Below, piece after piece: positions 44,010 through 53,817 of a DNA stretch of 64,000 nucleotides (its first letter is position 1; every line of letters starts with the position of its first letter). The stretch lies in assembly GCA_014607495.2 (NCBI GenBank), contig CP053154.1, positions 7,812,001 through 7,876,000 on the forward strand, read 5' to 3'. Below the pieces are notes generated by a model. That model worked only from the letters and a program-made list of their open reading frames with translations, did not search any database and had not been told where the DNA came from. The translations under genes were made by a program, and so were the position numbers. This DNA is from Carposina sasakii (taxonomy: Eukaryota; Arthropoda; Insecta; Lepidoptera; Carposinidae).

Positions 44010-45600
44010 AATATTTTTTGTTATTTGTTGAAAAAGCTTTCGATCGCGTGGACCACACCATCCTGCGCAATAAGTTATACAAACTAGGGATCTGTGGAAA
44101 TCTATTGAGGTGGATTGAATCGTACCTTTCAAATAGGTCACAGGCTGTGGTGGTCGGTGGCTACAGGTCAGATTTTGTTGGTGTTTCGTCTGGTGTGCCG
44201 CAAGGTTCACTGCTGGGACCACTTTTTTACAACGTATTTATCCATGATATTCATGAATGTTTTTCGCACTCTGAGCACCTATTGTACGCTGACGATAAAA
44301 AGATATTCATCAAGGTAAATGATATAAGTGACTGTCAAAATCTTCAACAAGACCTAGATGCACTATCTGAGTACTATGTATTAAATAAAATTACTGTCAA
44401 TGTCAATAAATGTGAGACAATTACTTTCACACGTCGTCGTAATCCAATAAAATTTAATTACTGCCTTAATAGTAACATAATTAAAAGAGTTTCTTCTGTG
44501 CGTGATCTGGGTGTGATCTTTGACAGCAAATGTCTGATGGATGAACATATAAATGCTATAACTAACAAAGCCTATAAGAACCTCGGCTTTATTAAGCGAA
44601 TCTGCCAGCATTTTAACAAGCCGTACTGTATTAAATCATTATACTTTGCCTATGTACGAAGTATCTTAGAGTATGCTAGCTGCATATGGACACCTCAATA
44701 TAGAAAATACATAGATCAGATAGAACATATTCAAATTCAATATATACGTTTTCTAAATTATAAACAAAAAAAGTACTTTAAAACCTATGAAGATACATGC
44801 ACACATAACAACTTATTGACGCTGGAGCAAAGAAGAATGGTGCTCGATTCTATGTTTCTATATGATGTCCTTCATGGCAGGCTTATTAGTCCTTCTCTTC
44901 TAAAAAATATTCAATTTTGTACACCAAGACGTCGCACAAGACATACTCCTCTATTCTCGGTCTCGCTGACAAGTACAAATTATGCCAGAAATGCCATCTT
45001 TCCCCGCATTTTGTCTATTTACAATAAACAATTCAAAACTATTGATATCTTTAATTTTAGTAGGAATAGTTTCAAGTGTCATCTTGTAAAATCTTTTGTT
45101 CGTTGAGACTTATTTTGTATTTTTAATGCCATATACCAGTATATGTACATTGGTTCTCATTCTCATCATGATCCCAAAATTGCATATACTTTCTAGCTGT
45201 CGCGTCCAGTGATGGTAATATGTGTTGGTGGTAAATAATATTATTCGTTTTGCCTTATCACATCAAATATATAGGTAATCAATTGACCTAGGTGTAGTGT
45301 TTTTATTTTTAAGTTAAGGAATAGTAAGTCATTTTACTTTGTTATTAATCTCTTTGCTGAGGCGGTTCCTCACTCATACGAATTGTTTAATGCTTTGAAA
45401 TATTTATACTTTGAAAAAACAAGTCCACATTGTATGGGTGGGAAGCTGTCTTTGCCCCTGTTTCTAAACGTACCACTTTAACACAGAAATATTGTGAAAA
45501 CCTATTCTTGGCCTAATTATAAATTAAATTTACCTGTAATTATTATAAAATGTAAATTCTGTTGGTTTTCCTAATAAAGAAAATAAAAAAATAAAATAAA
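44010..45600 (+). mobile_element. 5'-truncated Jockey/CR1-type LINE
   Basis: RT homology starts at about 44016 and continues through the ORF end (45106), a 490-base 3' UTR and an A-rich end (AATAAAGAAAATAAAAAAATAAAATAAAATG). The insertion begins within about 20 bases of the GTPase TATA box. TTTATACCTGAG before it and TTTATCCGAG after it might be a decayed target duplication. Confidence 0.7.
44016..45106 (+). CDS. Partial LINE reverse transcriptase (ORF2 C-terminal two thirds of RT onward)
   Basis: The frame is open from 43928, but LINE similarity begins at FLLFVEKAFDRVDH. Motifs: EKAFDRVDHTILRNKL, SSGVPQGSLLGPLFYN and LLYADDKKIF, the catalytic YADD with both Asp intact. Then SVRDLGVIFDSKCLMDEHIN (thumb), SLYFAYVRSILEYASCIW, and a C-terminal RNAIFPRILSIYNKQF. 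The endonuclease and the first RT blocks, including the palm's upstream half, are absent. It therefore cannot act alone, although no stop interrupts it. Truncation is at insertion, and the copy looks fairly young. Confidence 0.75.
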
Positions 45601-45847
45601 ATGATTTATCCGAGCCTCGCACGACCGTGCACCGTCGCCTGATTCACAGAGTGACGACATCGTCTTAGTTCCAACCTGTTAACACTTGGGCTTCTAATAA
45701 GTGAAAGAGTATGATTTGAATTAAATTAGAGGCTTGCGCCGACATATATATAAATGAATTTGGTGGAACTACTAAAGCATACTTCGTTAAAACTGTTTAG
45801 TTCACTGCCTTAACTTATACGAGTAAAGTGAATTATAGTATAATTAC

Positions 45848-46157
45848 TGGCCCGAGAAAATCTCGAACTTAGAGCTGTGGGAACGCTGCTGTGAGACCCG
45901 AATCGACCAGCAGATTAAACGCCGCAAGTGGAACTGGATCGGCCACACGCTTCGAAGGGAGGAAAACCACATACCGAGACAAGCCCTGAATTGGAACCCC
46001 CAACGGAAGCGCAAACGTGGCCGTCTCAAGCAGACCTGTCGGCGTACAATCATCGCAGAGGCAAAGAAAGTAGGGAAGACCTGAAGCGAAATAAAACGTG
46101 ACGCTGAGAACCGAACGGGATGGCGGACATCTGTGGAGGCCGTCTGCCCCAGCTAGG
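45848..46157 (+). pseudogene. LINE C-terminal fragment (RKWNWIGHTLR type)
   Basis: Translating the plus strand gives NLELWERCCETRIDQQIKRR, KWNWIGHTLRREENHIPRQA, LNWNPQRKRKRGRLKQTCRR, then a stop, DAENRTGWRTSVEAVCPS and a stop. RKWxWxGHTLR, ALxWNPQGKRxRGRP and DRxxWRxxVxALCP end another widespread LINE ORF2. One internal stop marks it as dead. Confidence 0.65.
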
Positions 46158-46856
46158 GGACACAGGAATATAAGTCATAATATAGGTAAATGTATGCAAG
46201 AGCACGTGTATAGTTGATATATTGAGTCTGAGCTTATGGATTCCCCGATAAGATAAAAAAATTGTGCAGCCTAATCTAATTCACTCCAAAAGTGCGAAAA
46301 TGTGAATCTTGCGGTGTCACCGTAAAATATAAAGTGTAAAAACTCACCAATGACTCTAGGTAAGTTTTAAAACTATAATTTCGTATCTCCCTATTTGAAT
46401 TGCCCGCTCTTTTCTTGATTGCAGGACGCGGGCCCAGTGTGCTTTCGGGCCCTCCTAGTATTTGTTGTCCAACCATCGCGGTACCGACCTCGCGGAAGAA
46501 GAAAGAAGAGAAAACACACAGGTAACTCTCTTTGACATCACTTCTATTTTCTCTTTGACGCGACGCGACCCCCTAAATCCCTAAACAGTAGGTAACTAAC
46601 TCTATTTTTTGGGGTTTCAGTTCATTAGAGAATGGGTCAAGCCTAAATTCTTTATCTACCTAACTTAAATTATTTTTCTATTTAGCTGTAGGTAGCTTTT
46701 AGTGCAATGGGCTAACATCATAGATGTCTCATTGGGAATACTTATTATGAGATGGTACCATAGATCATAAAGTGCCACATACTTAGGCACAGTGTTAGTA
46801 AAGCAAAAGGGCGAAAACACAAAACCACAGAATGAATGTATTCACGAACCCATATA

Positions 46857-47217
46857 CTGGGTGTAAAAAGACAAATTTGTTCTTTTAATACCTCGTATTC
46901 TTTGTAACATCACGATCATTTTTTTCTTTGGGAGCATTCCTGGGAAACCACGGGTTTCCAAGATATTGAGGTCCAAAGTTACAAGAATATCAGCATTTTT
47001 TTTTTAATAAATCCATCTGGAAACAGTTAACAAACATTTTTTTTAAAGACACTATATTAATATTTAAAAATGTTAGTTTTGTCAATCGAATACATTGTTT
47101 GCAATATATATATATATTTTTTTTCGTTTCCCAGGGTTGGTTCCATAGAAAAAAATGATCGTTACGTTACAAAGAATACGAGGTATTAAAATAACAACGT
47201 TGTCTTTTTACACCCTG
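46857..47217. mobile_element. MITE with about 70-bp imperfect inverted repeats
   Basis: CTGGGTGTAAAAAGACAA at the left and CAGGGTGTAAAAAGACAA (reverse strand) at the right start long inverted arms, both continuing AATACCTCGTATTCTTTGTA. TATA flanks both sides (46853-46856 and 47218-47221). There is no coding capacity. The duplication is the same as in the M1 family. Confidence 0.75.
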
Positions 47218-47493
47218 TATAAGATGAACATAATATAATAACTCATATACAATTTCCATGAATTCGTGTGTGGCTTTGTAGCCAGCTTGGGAATTGATTA
47301 AAGTTTAAGTTGTAATTTACTTGCATAATTCCAGATACTCGTAGTATCCAACACTCGAGGAATGAAAACAGCTAAATCCGCAAACTTTCAGGTTGAGGAC
47401 CAGTTACCAAATTGAGATTGACATTTAGAATTTAATTTCCCTTTTGTTTTGTTACACTCTGTACAGAATATCGATATGTAAGATACAAATATA

Positions 47494-47901
47494 CAGGCTG
47501 TTTTGTGATCGTCAACGTTCCCGAAAACTATCTCCTCATGATCACGAATCACGATAATTTTTCTCCATGAAAGCATACCTGGGAAGTGTCTGTTTCCCAA
47601 GATATTAGGGTCCAAAGTTGAGTAAATAGACTGCGTTTTTCTGCATTAATGCACATACTCGTACGAGTAGACGCGCGTAGCAAGATTTTATCACGAGAAA
47701 TAATTAATATCTGTCTATGAAAAAACTAGCATAAACACTGGACACTATGAATTTCGCCTGATCAAGTAATGAAATTTTTTTTTTTCAAAAAATTTACATC
47801 TTTTCCCAGCATTTTTTTGGCATGAACTTTATTTGATGTATAGAGTACGTATCATGTACGTATGTACCCTTCGTTAAGGGTGGCAACGAAAAAACATTAT
47901 G
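47494..47901 (+). mobile_element. MITE family M1, best-preserved copy
   Basis: CAGGCTGTTTTGTGATCGTC at the left and CATAATGTTTTTTCGTTGCC (reverse strand) at the right, with TATA on both sides. It is 408 bp long with no ORF. The interior (TAAATAGACTGCGTTTTTCTG, AAAACTAGCATAAACACTGG) is shared by all M1 copies. Confidence 0.7.
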
Positions 47902-47904
47902 TAT

Positions 47905-49150
47905 ATGGTGCATGCTTACCAACCTACATCAATGTACATAAAATGTGTGTCCATTGAATAAATAAATATTATTATTATTATTATTTATTATTATCATCGA
48001 CACACATAGTTTTTGCTGAATCATTACTGCGTTTTTAGACATTGAGTAAACAGATACACCTACGTTCACGTGATAATCAACTTTTTATAGTAAACAATTT
48101 AATTTAAAAGACAAGTCTACAAGGCATAGACGATGAAAGTCAAATATTTGTCCGACCTCTATTCCTTTAGGTCGTATTGTGGTTGTGACAAATTCACTTT
48201 TATTGTTCTCCCTGATAGTAGCTACCTAAGTTTAATACAGTTAGGTTAGGTAAATTGTTTAAACTTTAATACTATTTTAGTATTCACATCTCACCTCCGC
48301 TTTAATCTGTAGTCCCATTAGTTCCCTACCTACTGATTTCCACGAAACCAAAGTTAGTTAACGTAAGTTAAAGTAAGTTCACATTTTGACTAAAGGTATT
48401 ACAGTTCGTTATTTTATGAAATGCATTTACTTCATTTACTAGGTACATACTAGTATATTTATAAATATTAAAGGTAACTGTGTTTAAATTAATAATAATA
48501 ACGCTAATCAATATCTACCATATTATTTCTACCTACATACCTACGTACGTACGGTACTACTACGTACCAATACGTGATTTAATTATACGATTTGAGTAGG
48601 TAGGTGCTTTGTGGAAGGTACAGGTACATACAGCTGCTATGAGGTTTAATATGCATGTACTCAAACGTAAGCAGGTATTTGCATTATTCATTAATAAATG
48701 TAATGTAATGTGCTTACTGTAGGTAGATACTTATATATATCTGATCAGCTAGAGCGAAAGGAAATTCGCAGTTAAATGTTTAAACGTGAGCAAAGATCAC
48801 GTAAGTACCTACCGAATTTGTATGAATTCATAAGTAAATAGTATATTAATAACTTCGAGGAGGTAAGATGAATATGCACAGAAAAGCTAAATGATACTCT
48901 ATGTAGGTTCCGACGACGCGACGACGTAAAGAATTTGGAATGAAATCTTAAATGTAAAACTCTTATGAGGTGATCGACCTACATTTTGTTATCCATTATA
49001 CCTATCTTATTGGATTACAAAACCGTCATGATAGCTCTAGGAGTAATGTTGTTCTGTGTATTATACCAATATCGCTTAAGAAAAATTGGGAAGATATTTT
49101 TGATTGCACTCCATTAAATTGAGGTAGTGGGAGGGGCAGGTAGGTAGACC
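47905..49150. other. AT-rich DNA without genes
   Basis: A short ATT/TAT microsatellite at 47965-47995 is the only structure noted. Confidence 0.4.
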
Positions 49151-49154
49151 GATT

Positions 49155-49805
49155 TTTTTTTTTTACAATTAGCTAGGCAAACATTTGACCGCCATCGTGA
49201 CTGATGTTAAGCAAGATGCGGCCTAGGGTGGTACATGTTTGCCTAGAAAGTGCCTATTCACTCTAGCTTTGAAGAGACCAATGTTGCAGTGCTCGGGAAA
49301 TACATCGGCAGGAAGTGCATTCCACTCCTTAGCCGTTCGCATTACAAACGAGTTAGCACAACGTTTGGTGCGGATGGGTGGGATATCAACAAGTTAAGGG
49401 TGATACGCTAGTCTGCGTCTAGTATCCCGATGGTGAAAAGGGGCTGGTGGAGCTGTATTGTGAAGTTCCCACGCACACTCTCCAAAGTGCATCCTGTAAA
49501 ACACTGACAAGGCAGCAATTTTACGGCGGTGGGTCAGGTCCTGGAGTTTCGAATTTGCTACGGTTTCATCTCCAATAAGTTTTGTTGCCCGTTTTTCCAC
49601 CGAGTCCAGTGCGGCTAGCTGATATTTAGCTGATCCACCCCAAAGGTGGCAGCAGTACTCCATACAAGGGCGAACTTGCGCTTTATATAGCGCCAATAGT
49701 TGCAGTGGAGTAAAATACCGCCTAACCTTGGATAGGACGCCTAGTTTTTTAGCTCAGATTTTTGCTATGGACTCGATGTACTTGCCAAAATTCGACGTTG
49801 CTGAT
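49155..49805 (-). pseudogene. 5'-truncated LINE C-terminal region with stops
   Basis: The minus strand encodes NISATSNFGKYIESIAKI, a stop, then RRYFTPLQLLALYKAQVRPC and MEYCCHLWGG. It goes on to LDSVEKRATKLIGD, RRRLAYHP, a stop, LVDIPPIRTKRCANSFVMRT and WNALPADVFPEHCNIGLFKA. These blocks follow the RT in CR1-like LINEs. Two in-frame stops (near 49758 and 49394) prove decay. The A tail lies at 49156-49166. Confidence 0.7.
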
Positions 49806-49868
49806 ATGTTCAGGCCTAAGAGTTGAAGATGGATAGATATACAGATAATAGAGGTGTATTATTATACA

Positions 49869-50300
49869 TGTCGGAGATCAAGATGTCATATCCTACAGTC
49901 GGATCTCCAACGCCATCTATTTTCAATCGTTGAAGTTAGAAACGTCAAGTCGACAGCTATCACTGACTTGAGGACAACTGTCACTTGGGTAAAGACAAGA
50001 CAGAGTACTGAGAGGGCGCCACTGTAGATTTACAACGACCACCGGGTCGTTTGAATTGAGCCGGAGGGTATTCTGTTCTTTTTGTTGCGTCGAGCGAAGC
50101 ACGGGTTCTAATCAGCCTCTGTCTTGTACTTACCACGTTTCTACGTTATCCGCTAGAATCCTAGTAATCTTGTGCGTAGATACAGTGAAAGTGTTTGTGA
50201 TTCCTAATTAAGCTTGTTTACTACACGCCGCATTCTTTATTTCGGATTTTGAAAGATGTCGGACACACCTAACGGCACGCCACTCGACCCATCTACGTCA
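49869..50300 (+). repeat. 5' LTR
   Basis: TGTCGGAGATC...CTACGTCA, 432 bp. The last 45 bases encode the first 15 gag codons. AGTCGGATCTCC near the left end is the inverse of the opening GGAGATC. Directly after it comes TCAGAAGTGGGATGC in primer-binding position. Confidence 0.9.
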
Positions 50301-50633
50301 TCAGAAGTGGGATGCAACCCGGATCACCCACATGAAACACGTGCTTCAAATAGTGACTCGAGCGAAGAAAAATGGCGTCTTCTCTTCGAGCAACAAAATC
50401 AAAATTTTCTGGCGTTGGTGCAAGCAATAAAACTACCTGCATCTTCGGACTCTATTCACCTTCCTGATTTCGACCCAGAGAAAAGAGACATCGACGCCCG
50501 AGCTTGGATAACGACCGCGGACATGTGTATCACAGATCGACATCGCCATGGATCTTCTCTGATGATCGCGTTAAGCCACGCACTCAAGGGCGAAGCATCA
50601 TCTTGGCTGTCTTCAATATCGTTTCTAATATGA
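50256..50633 (+). CDS. gag, N-terminal part (frameshifted)
   Basis: Starts MSDTPNGTPLDPSTS inside the LTR. Residues 75-125 (HLPDFDPEKRDIDARAWITT, HALKGEASSWLSS) are a gag capsid N-terminal region. The frame hits TGA at 50631. The continuation MTWADFKELFVARYDCPETA lies in the next frame from about 50629, so one base has been lost or gained, or ribosomes slip. Gag would form the particle shell that packages element RNA. The frame is read across the primer-binding site, which is unusual. Confidence 0.7.
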   Translation: MSDTPNGTPLDPSTSSEVGCNPDHPHETRASNSDSSEEKWRLLFEQQNQNFLALVQAIKLPASSDSIHLPDFDPEKRDIDARAWITTADMCITDRHRHGSSLMIALSHALKGEASSWLSSISFLI

Positions 50634-51289
50634 CGTGGGCCGATTTTAAGGAGCTTTTCGTAGCAAGGTATGACTGTCCTGAGACTGCTGCTTCCTTTCT
50701 CATCAGTATGCACGACAAGAAACCGAGAGATAACGAGTGCCTGGCCTCATACGCCGCTACCCTCATAACATCCTTAATGGCAAGGTGGAATGGACTGACT
50801 ACAGAACAGATAGCAATAGCCACTGTCTTAGCTCATATTTCAAAACAAGAGCCACGTGTTCAGAGGATTGCTATAACGACTGACATCAAGACGCGTAACC
50901 ATTTACAAAAGGAACTGAAGGCTGTCTCGTTCCTGAAGAGAAGTTATTCATCAAGTATTTATCGTGATGGACCCGACCTAAAAAGAAACCGACCTAATGG
51001 ATCTGCTGTGACCATCAAGTGCTTTAATTGTGGACAACTAGGCCACAAATCTCTTCAATGTCGCAACAAAGCCAATTCGAAGAAGCAAGATGACCGTCCA
51101 AACACAGGTCCTTTCACGGGGACCATAACTCGACCAACCAACCTACAGGGAGAACCGATCGCATCACCTGCTTCAACTGCCGGGAACAAGGCCACTATGC
51201 ATTCGACTGCCCGAAGAGGAAAATCAAGGAGGGGAACAACGGTACCGGCGGCGGCACTGGAACTGGTCCAGCTAAGGAAAAGCGAGTAG
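50504..51289 (+). CDS. gag, C-terminal part with CCHC knuckle
   Basis: Gag-like sequence begins near 50629 (TWADFKELFVARYDCPETAA). It goes on to LNGL-type TxEQIAIATVLAHIS, then a basic linker and the zinc knuckle CFNCGQLGHKSLQC. After about 51110 the frame reads low-complexity sequence (STARRGKSRRGT). The neighbouring frame there has a second knuckle, CFNCREQGHYAFDC, followed by the protease. The true gag therefore changes frame again near 51110. The open frame upstream of 50629 is a shadow of the first gag part. Confidence 0.6.
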   Translation: MDNDRGHVYHRSTSPWIFSDDRVKPRTQGRSIILAVFNIVSNMTWADFKELFVARYDCPETAASFLISMHDKKPRDNECLASYAATLITSLMARWNGLTTEQIAIATVLAHISKQEPRVQRIAITTDIKTRNHLQKELKAVSFLKRSYSSSIYRDGPDLKRNRPNGSAVTIKCFNCGQLGHKSLQCRNKANSKKQDDRPNTGPFTGTITRPTNLQGEPIASPASTAGNKATMHSTARRGKSRRGTTVPAAALELVQLRKSE

Positions 51290-51483
51290 ACGTGTGCATT
51301 GTGAATGCGCCTTCGGGTTCTCTGCGTCACTCTGGTGAGTCATTCCCATTTACTTACGACTCAGGTTCAGAGTGTTCCTTAGTTAAAGAATCGATTGCTT
51401 TGAAATTTAGTGGTAAGCGAATTTATGACAATGTTTCTATGACTGGTATAGGACAAACTTCTATAGCCTCGTACATGCTCTAG
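51150..51483 (+). pseudogene. Second gag knuckle and protease A fragment
   Basis: The frame RITCFNCREQGHYAFDCPKR gives a CCHC knuckle, then a Gly-rich linker. Protease A follows with FTYDSGSECSLVKESIA (active-site D-S-G) and MTGIGQTSIAS. It is cut after about 50 residues: no flap or C-terminal LGRD-type motif follows. A stop at 51481 precedes the abrupt switch to RT sequence. Confidence 0.6.
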
Positions 51484-51491
51484 GCGATCTC

Positions 51492-51740
51492 GTGAACAAG
51501 TACGTTGTAGTGTACATGGATGACGTGCTAGTTGTGGCCAGTAACATCGACGAAGCTTTCGATAGACTAAAGGTAGTATTAGAAGTTCTTTCTGGGAAGG
51601 GATTTTCGTTAAATCCTAAAAAGTGCTCATTCCTGAAAGAAAAAGTAGAGTACCTAGGCTTCGAGGTGCGCCGAGGTCAAATTCGTCTGAATCCACGAAA
51701 GATAGTTGCACTTACCGCTTTACCACCGACCGGCGCTCTT
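51492..51740 (+). pseudogene. Reverse transcriptase fragment A (YMDD)
   Basis: NKYVVVYMDDVLVVASNIDE has the catalytic YMDD. FSLNPKKCSFLKEKVEYLGF and the EVRRGQIRLNPRKI region follow, as in Ty3/gypsy RT. The upstream RT half is absent. At about 51740 the same open frame passes directly into protease B. Confidence 0.65.
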
Positions 51741-52220
51741 AATAATCAAGGTAGATTTTATGATTTTCATTTTGATTCGGGTGCTGAGTGTTCACTAATA
51801 AAAGAAAGCGTTGCATCAAGTTTCAATGGTAAAAGAATTGCTAAAACTGTCTCTCTAACGGGAATTGGTCAAACCAGTGTATTCAGCACCCAGCAAATAC
51901 TGTGTAATGTTGAAATTAATGATTATTGTTTAGAACTTTTATTACATGTTTTACCCGATGTGTATATGCGTAGTGATATTATGCTAGGTCGTGAAATATT
52001 GAGTCAAGGCTTCGTTATTAACTTGTCAACAAATAATTTTAGCATTTCAAAACAAAATAATTTGACAGTTTTAAATTGTGACGTTTTAACCGATTCTAGT
52101 ATCAGTAACGACTTTAGTAATGTTGACACAGATATACCCTCTTGTAAAAAGTCAGATCTTATAACTATTTTAGGTGAATATTCCAGTTATTTTACAACAG
52201 GTTTGCCAAAAACTCGTGTA
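51741..52220 (+). pseudogene. Protease B, more complete copy
   Basis: FYDFHFDSGAECSLIKESVA is a second protease active site, paralogous to protease A (51330). MLGREILSQGFVINLSTNNF gives the C-terminal motif missing in A. It therefore comes from a related element or another part of the template, and lies after the RT piece, reversed from normal pol order. It is fused in one open frame with its neighbours. Confidence 0.65.
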
Positions 52221-52463
52221 ACTACAGGTGAACTCGAAATTCGATTAATTGATCCGAAGTATAGAGGTCCTTTTAGGGTATCGGAGGTACTTGAAGGTAA
52301 TCGTTATGTTCTTAAAGCCCTTAATTCCAATGGAACCTATAAGTATGCACATGACAGACTTAGGCGAATGCCTGCGAATGACATTACCAATGACACGCTG
52401 ACATGTGACCGTGATGATAATCTGTGCGAACTTGACGGGGATGGACCGTCATGTTCTAATTAA
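52221..52463 (+). pseudogene. Integrase C-terminal fragment B
   Basis: DPKYRGPFRVSEVLEGNRYV and TYKYAHDRLRRMPAND correspond to the GPY/F-type C-terminal module of gypsy integrases. The His/Cys finger and the DDE core are absent. The frame ends at TAA 52461. Confidence 0.65.
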
Positions 52464-52499
52464 TGTTGAGTTGACTGATTGAGAGTGGTTTAAGGATAC

Positions 52500-52665
52500 C
52501 GGATAGAGGTATTCAAGAGTCACTGGATGGAAGTGACTAGACTGGTATACGGAAGCTGGATGGAAGTTTCCAAGAGTCACTGGATGGGAGTGACTAGACT
52601 GGTTTACGGAAGCTGGATGGAAGTTTCCAAGAGTTGCTAGATTGAGGCAACTAGACTTACTCTAT
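52500..52665 (+). repeat. Minisatellite 1 in the LTR element
   Basis: About 2.5 units of about 62 bases: AAGAGTCACTGGATGGAAGT, GACTAGACTGGTATACGGAA, GCTGGATGGAAGTTTCC. GTCACT and AGTGAC in each unit are complementary and could form a hairpin. Confidence 0.75.
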
Positions 52666-52724
52666 ACTGACTATAGATTGACGTTACTCTATATGGATTG
52701 TGTATACTGTAGCCTTGTTTTGGA

Positions 52725-53124
52725 ATTATTTACCTTGTGTGTGCCATGCCGTTTGGTTTAAAGAACGCCAGTTCAGTTTATCAGCGGGCTATAGCAAAAG
52801 CTTTAGGTGAATTAGCTCATAGTTATATTGTTTCTTACATTGATGACCTGCTGGTATTGTATTCTACAGGAGAGCAGGGGTTGAACGTCTACGACGTGTC
52901 TTAGATGTGTTCATTAAGAATGAAAAACGTAATCAAGTTAAACTAGATCCTAAATTTTAAGGACCGTATAAAATTTAATTGTTAGATGGTGATAGATACC
53001 GACTAAAATCTTTGTCTTCAAATCGAACCTACAAATATTCGCACGATCGGGTCCGTAGGGTGCCAGACCATCAAGTTCCTAGTAATTTTGATATCGAAAT
53101 TAATGTGACCTCAGAGTCTAAATG
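52725..53124 (+). pseudogene. Reverse transcriptase fragment C (YIDD) and decayed integrase end C
   Basis: VCAMPFGLKNASSVYQRAIA and HSYIVSYIDDLLVLYST are RT blocks from a different parent than fragment A (YIDD against YMDD). After about 52930 the frame reads RNQVKLDPKF, a stop, GPYKI, a stop, LLDGDRYRLKSLSSNRTYKY and SHDRVRRVP. This is a second integrase C-terminus, parallel to 52221-52463 but with stops. Confidence 0.65.
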
Positions 53125-53214
53125 AATGAATTTTCATATGCGATGTACAAGTTACTGACCGGTTTTTTTAAATTGTGACTTTGACAAACCCTTGACAGAC
53201 AGTAGTATGTATTT

Positions 53215-53460
53215 GTGGCAGAACCGAAGGACCGAGTTTCTGCTGTAGCCGATGGACAGTGCTACATGTGTGTGTGTGGGAAACCGAAGGACCGTGTTTC
53301 CGTAGTAGGTAGCCGATGGACTGTGCTACATGTGTGTGTTGGAAACCGAAGGACCGTGTTTCCGTAGTAGGTAGCCGATGGACTGTGCTACATGTGTGTG
53401 TTGGAAACCGAAGGACTGTGTTTCCATAGTAGATAGCCGAAGGACTGGCTATATGACTAA
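53215..53460 (+). repeat. Minisatellite 2 in the LTR element
   Basis: Four units of 60-62 bases starting at about 53224, 53284, 53346 and 53408 (AACCGAAGGACCGTGTTTCC, TAGCCGATGGACTGTGCTAC). Units 2 and 3 are almost identical. Confidence 0.8.
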
Positions 53461-53635
53461 CTGTTACTGTAATGTTGACCGAAGGAAAGGTCTGACTGAT
53501 TTAAACGTATGTGCGAGTCTGCTTATCTTTTATTTTTTATGTCTTTACGTAAAGATTTTGGAACTTGACGGTCGATGAGCGATTTTTGTGATTTCATGAA
53601 CTATTGTAATAAGAAGTCTTTAAATTTAAGTTAAG

Positions 53636-53817
53636 GCAGAATGGCCGAGCGCAGATACTTCCTTGAGTTATCTTGTTCACAGATTCATCGGTTCTACCCG
53701 AGGACGGGTAGTCTGTCAAAATGGTCAGAAAGACCGAGCGTGATACATGTTACTTTGCAAAATCCTCTTTCTTTCCAGAAACCCCACGCGAGGACGCGTG
53801 AGTTGTCAAAATGGCCG
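53636..53817 (+). other. Two diverged 91-base units, each with a GAGGAC-loop hairpin
   Basis: CTACCC-GAGGAC-GGGTAG (53694-53711) and CACGC-GAGGAC-GCGTG (53785-53800) share the loop while both stem strands differ in step. Each is followed by TGTCAAAATGG. No polypurine tract precedes the 3' LTR here, so the hairpins occupy the place where one would be expected. Confidence 0.6.

Noticed and set aside
50504..50628. N-terminal 40 codons of the second gag frame
   Set aside because: They overlap the genuine gag frame (HLPDFDPEKRDIDARAW) and have no gag character. They are a shadow.
51492..52463. A single functional pol polyprotein (323 codons)
   Set aside because: The frame is open, but the domain order is RT piece, protease, integrase tail, with RNase H and the integrase core missing. 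It is a mosaic, not a working polymerase.
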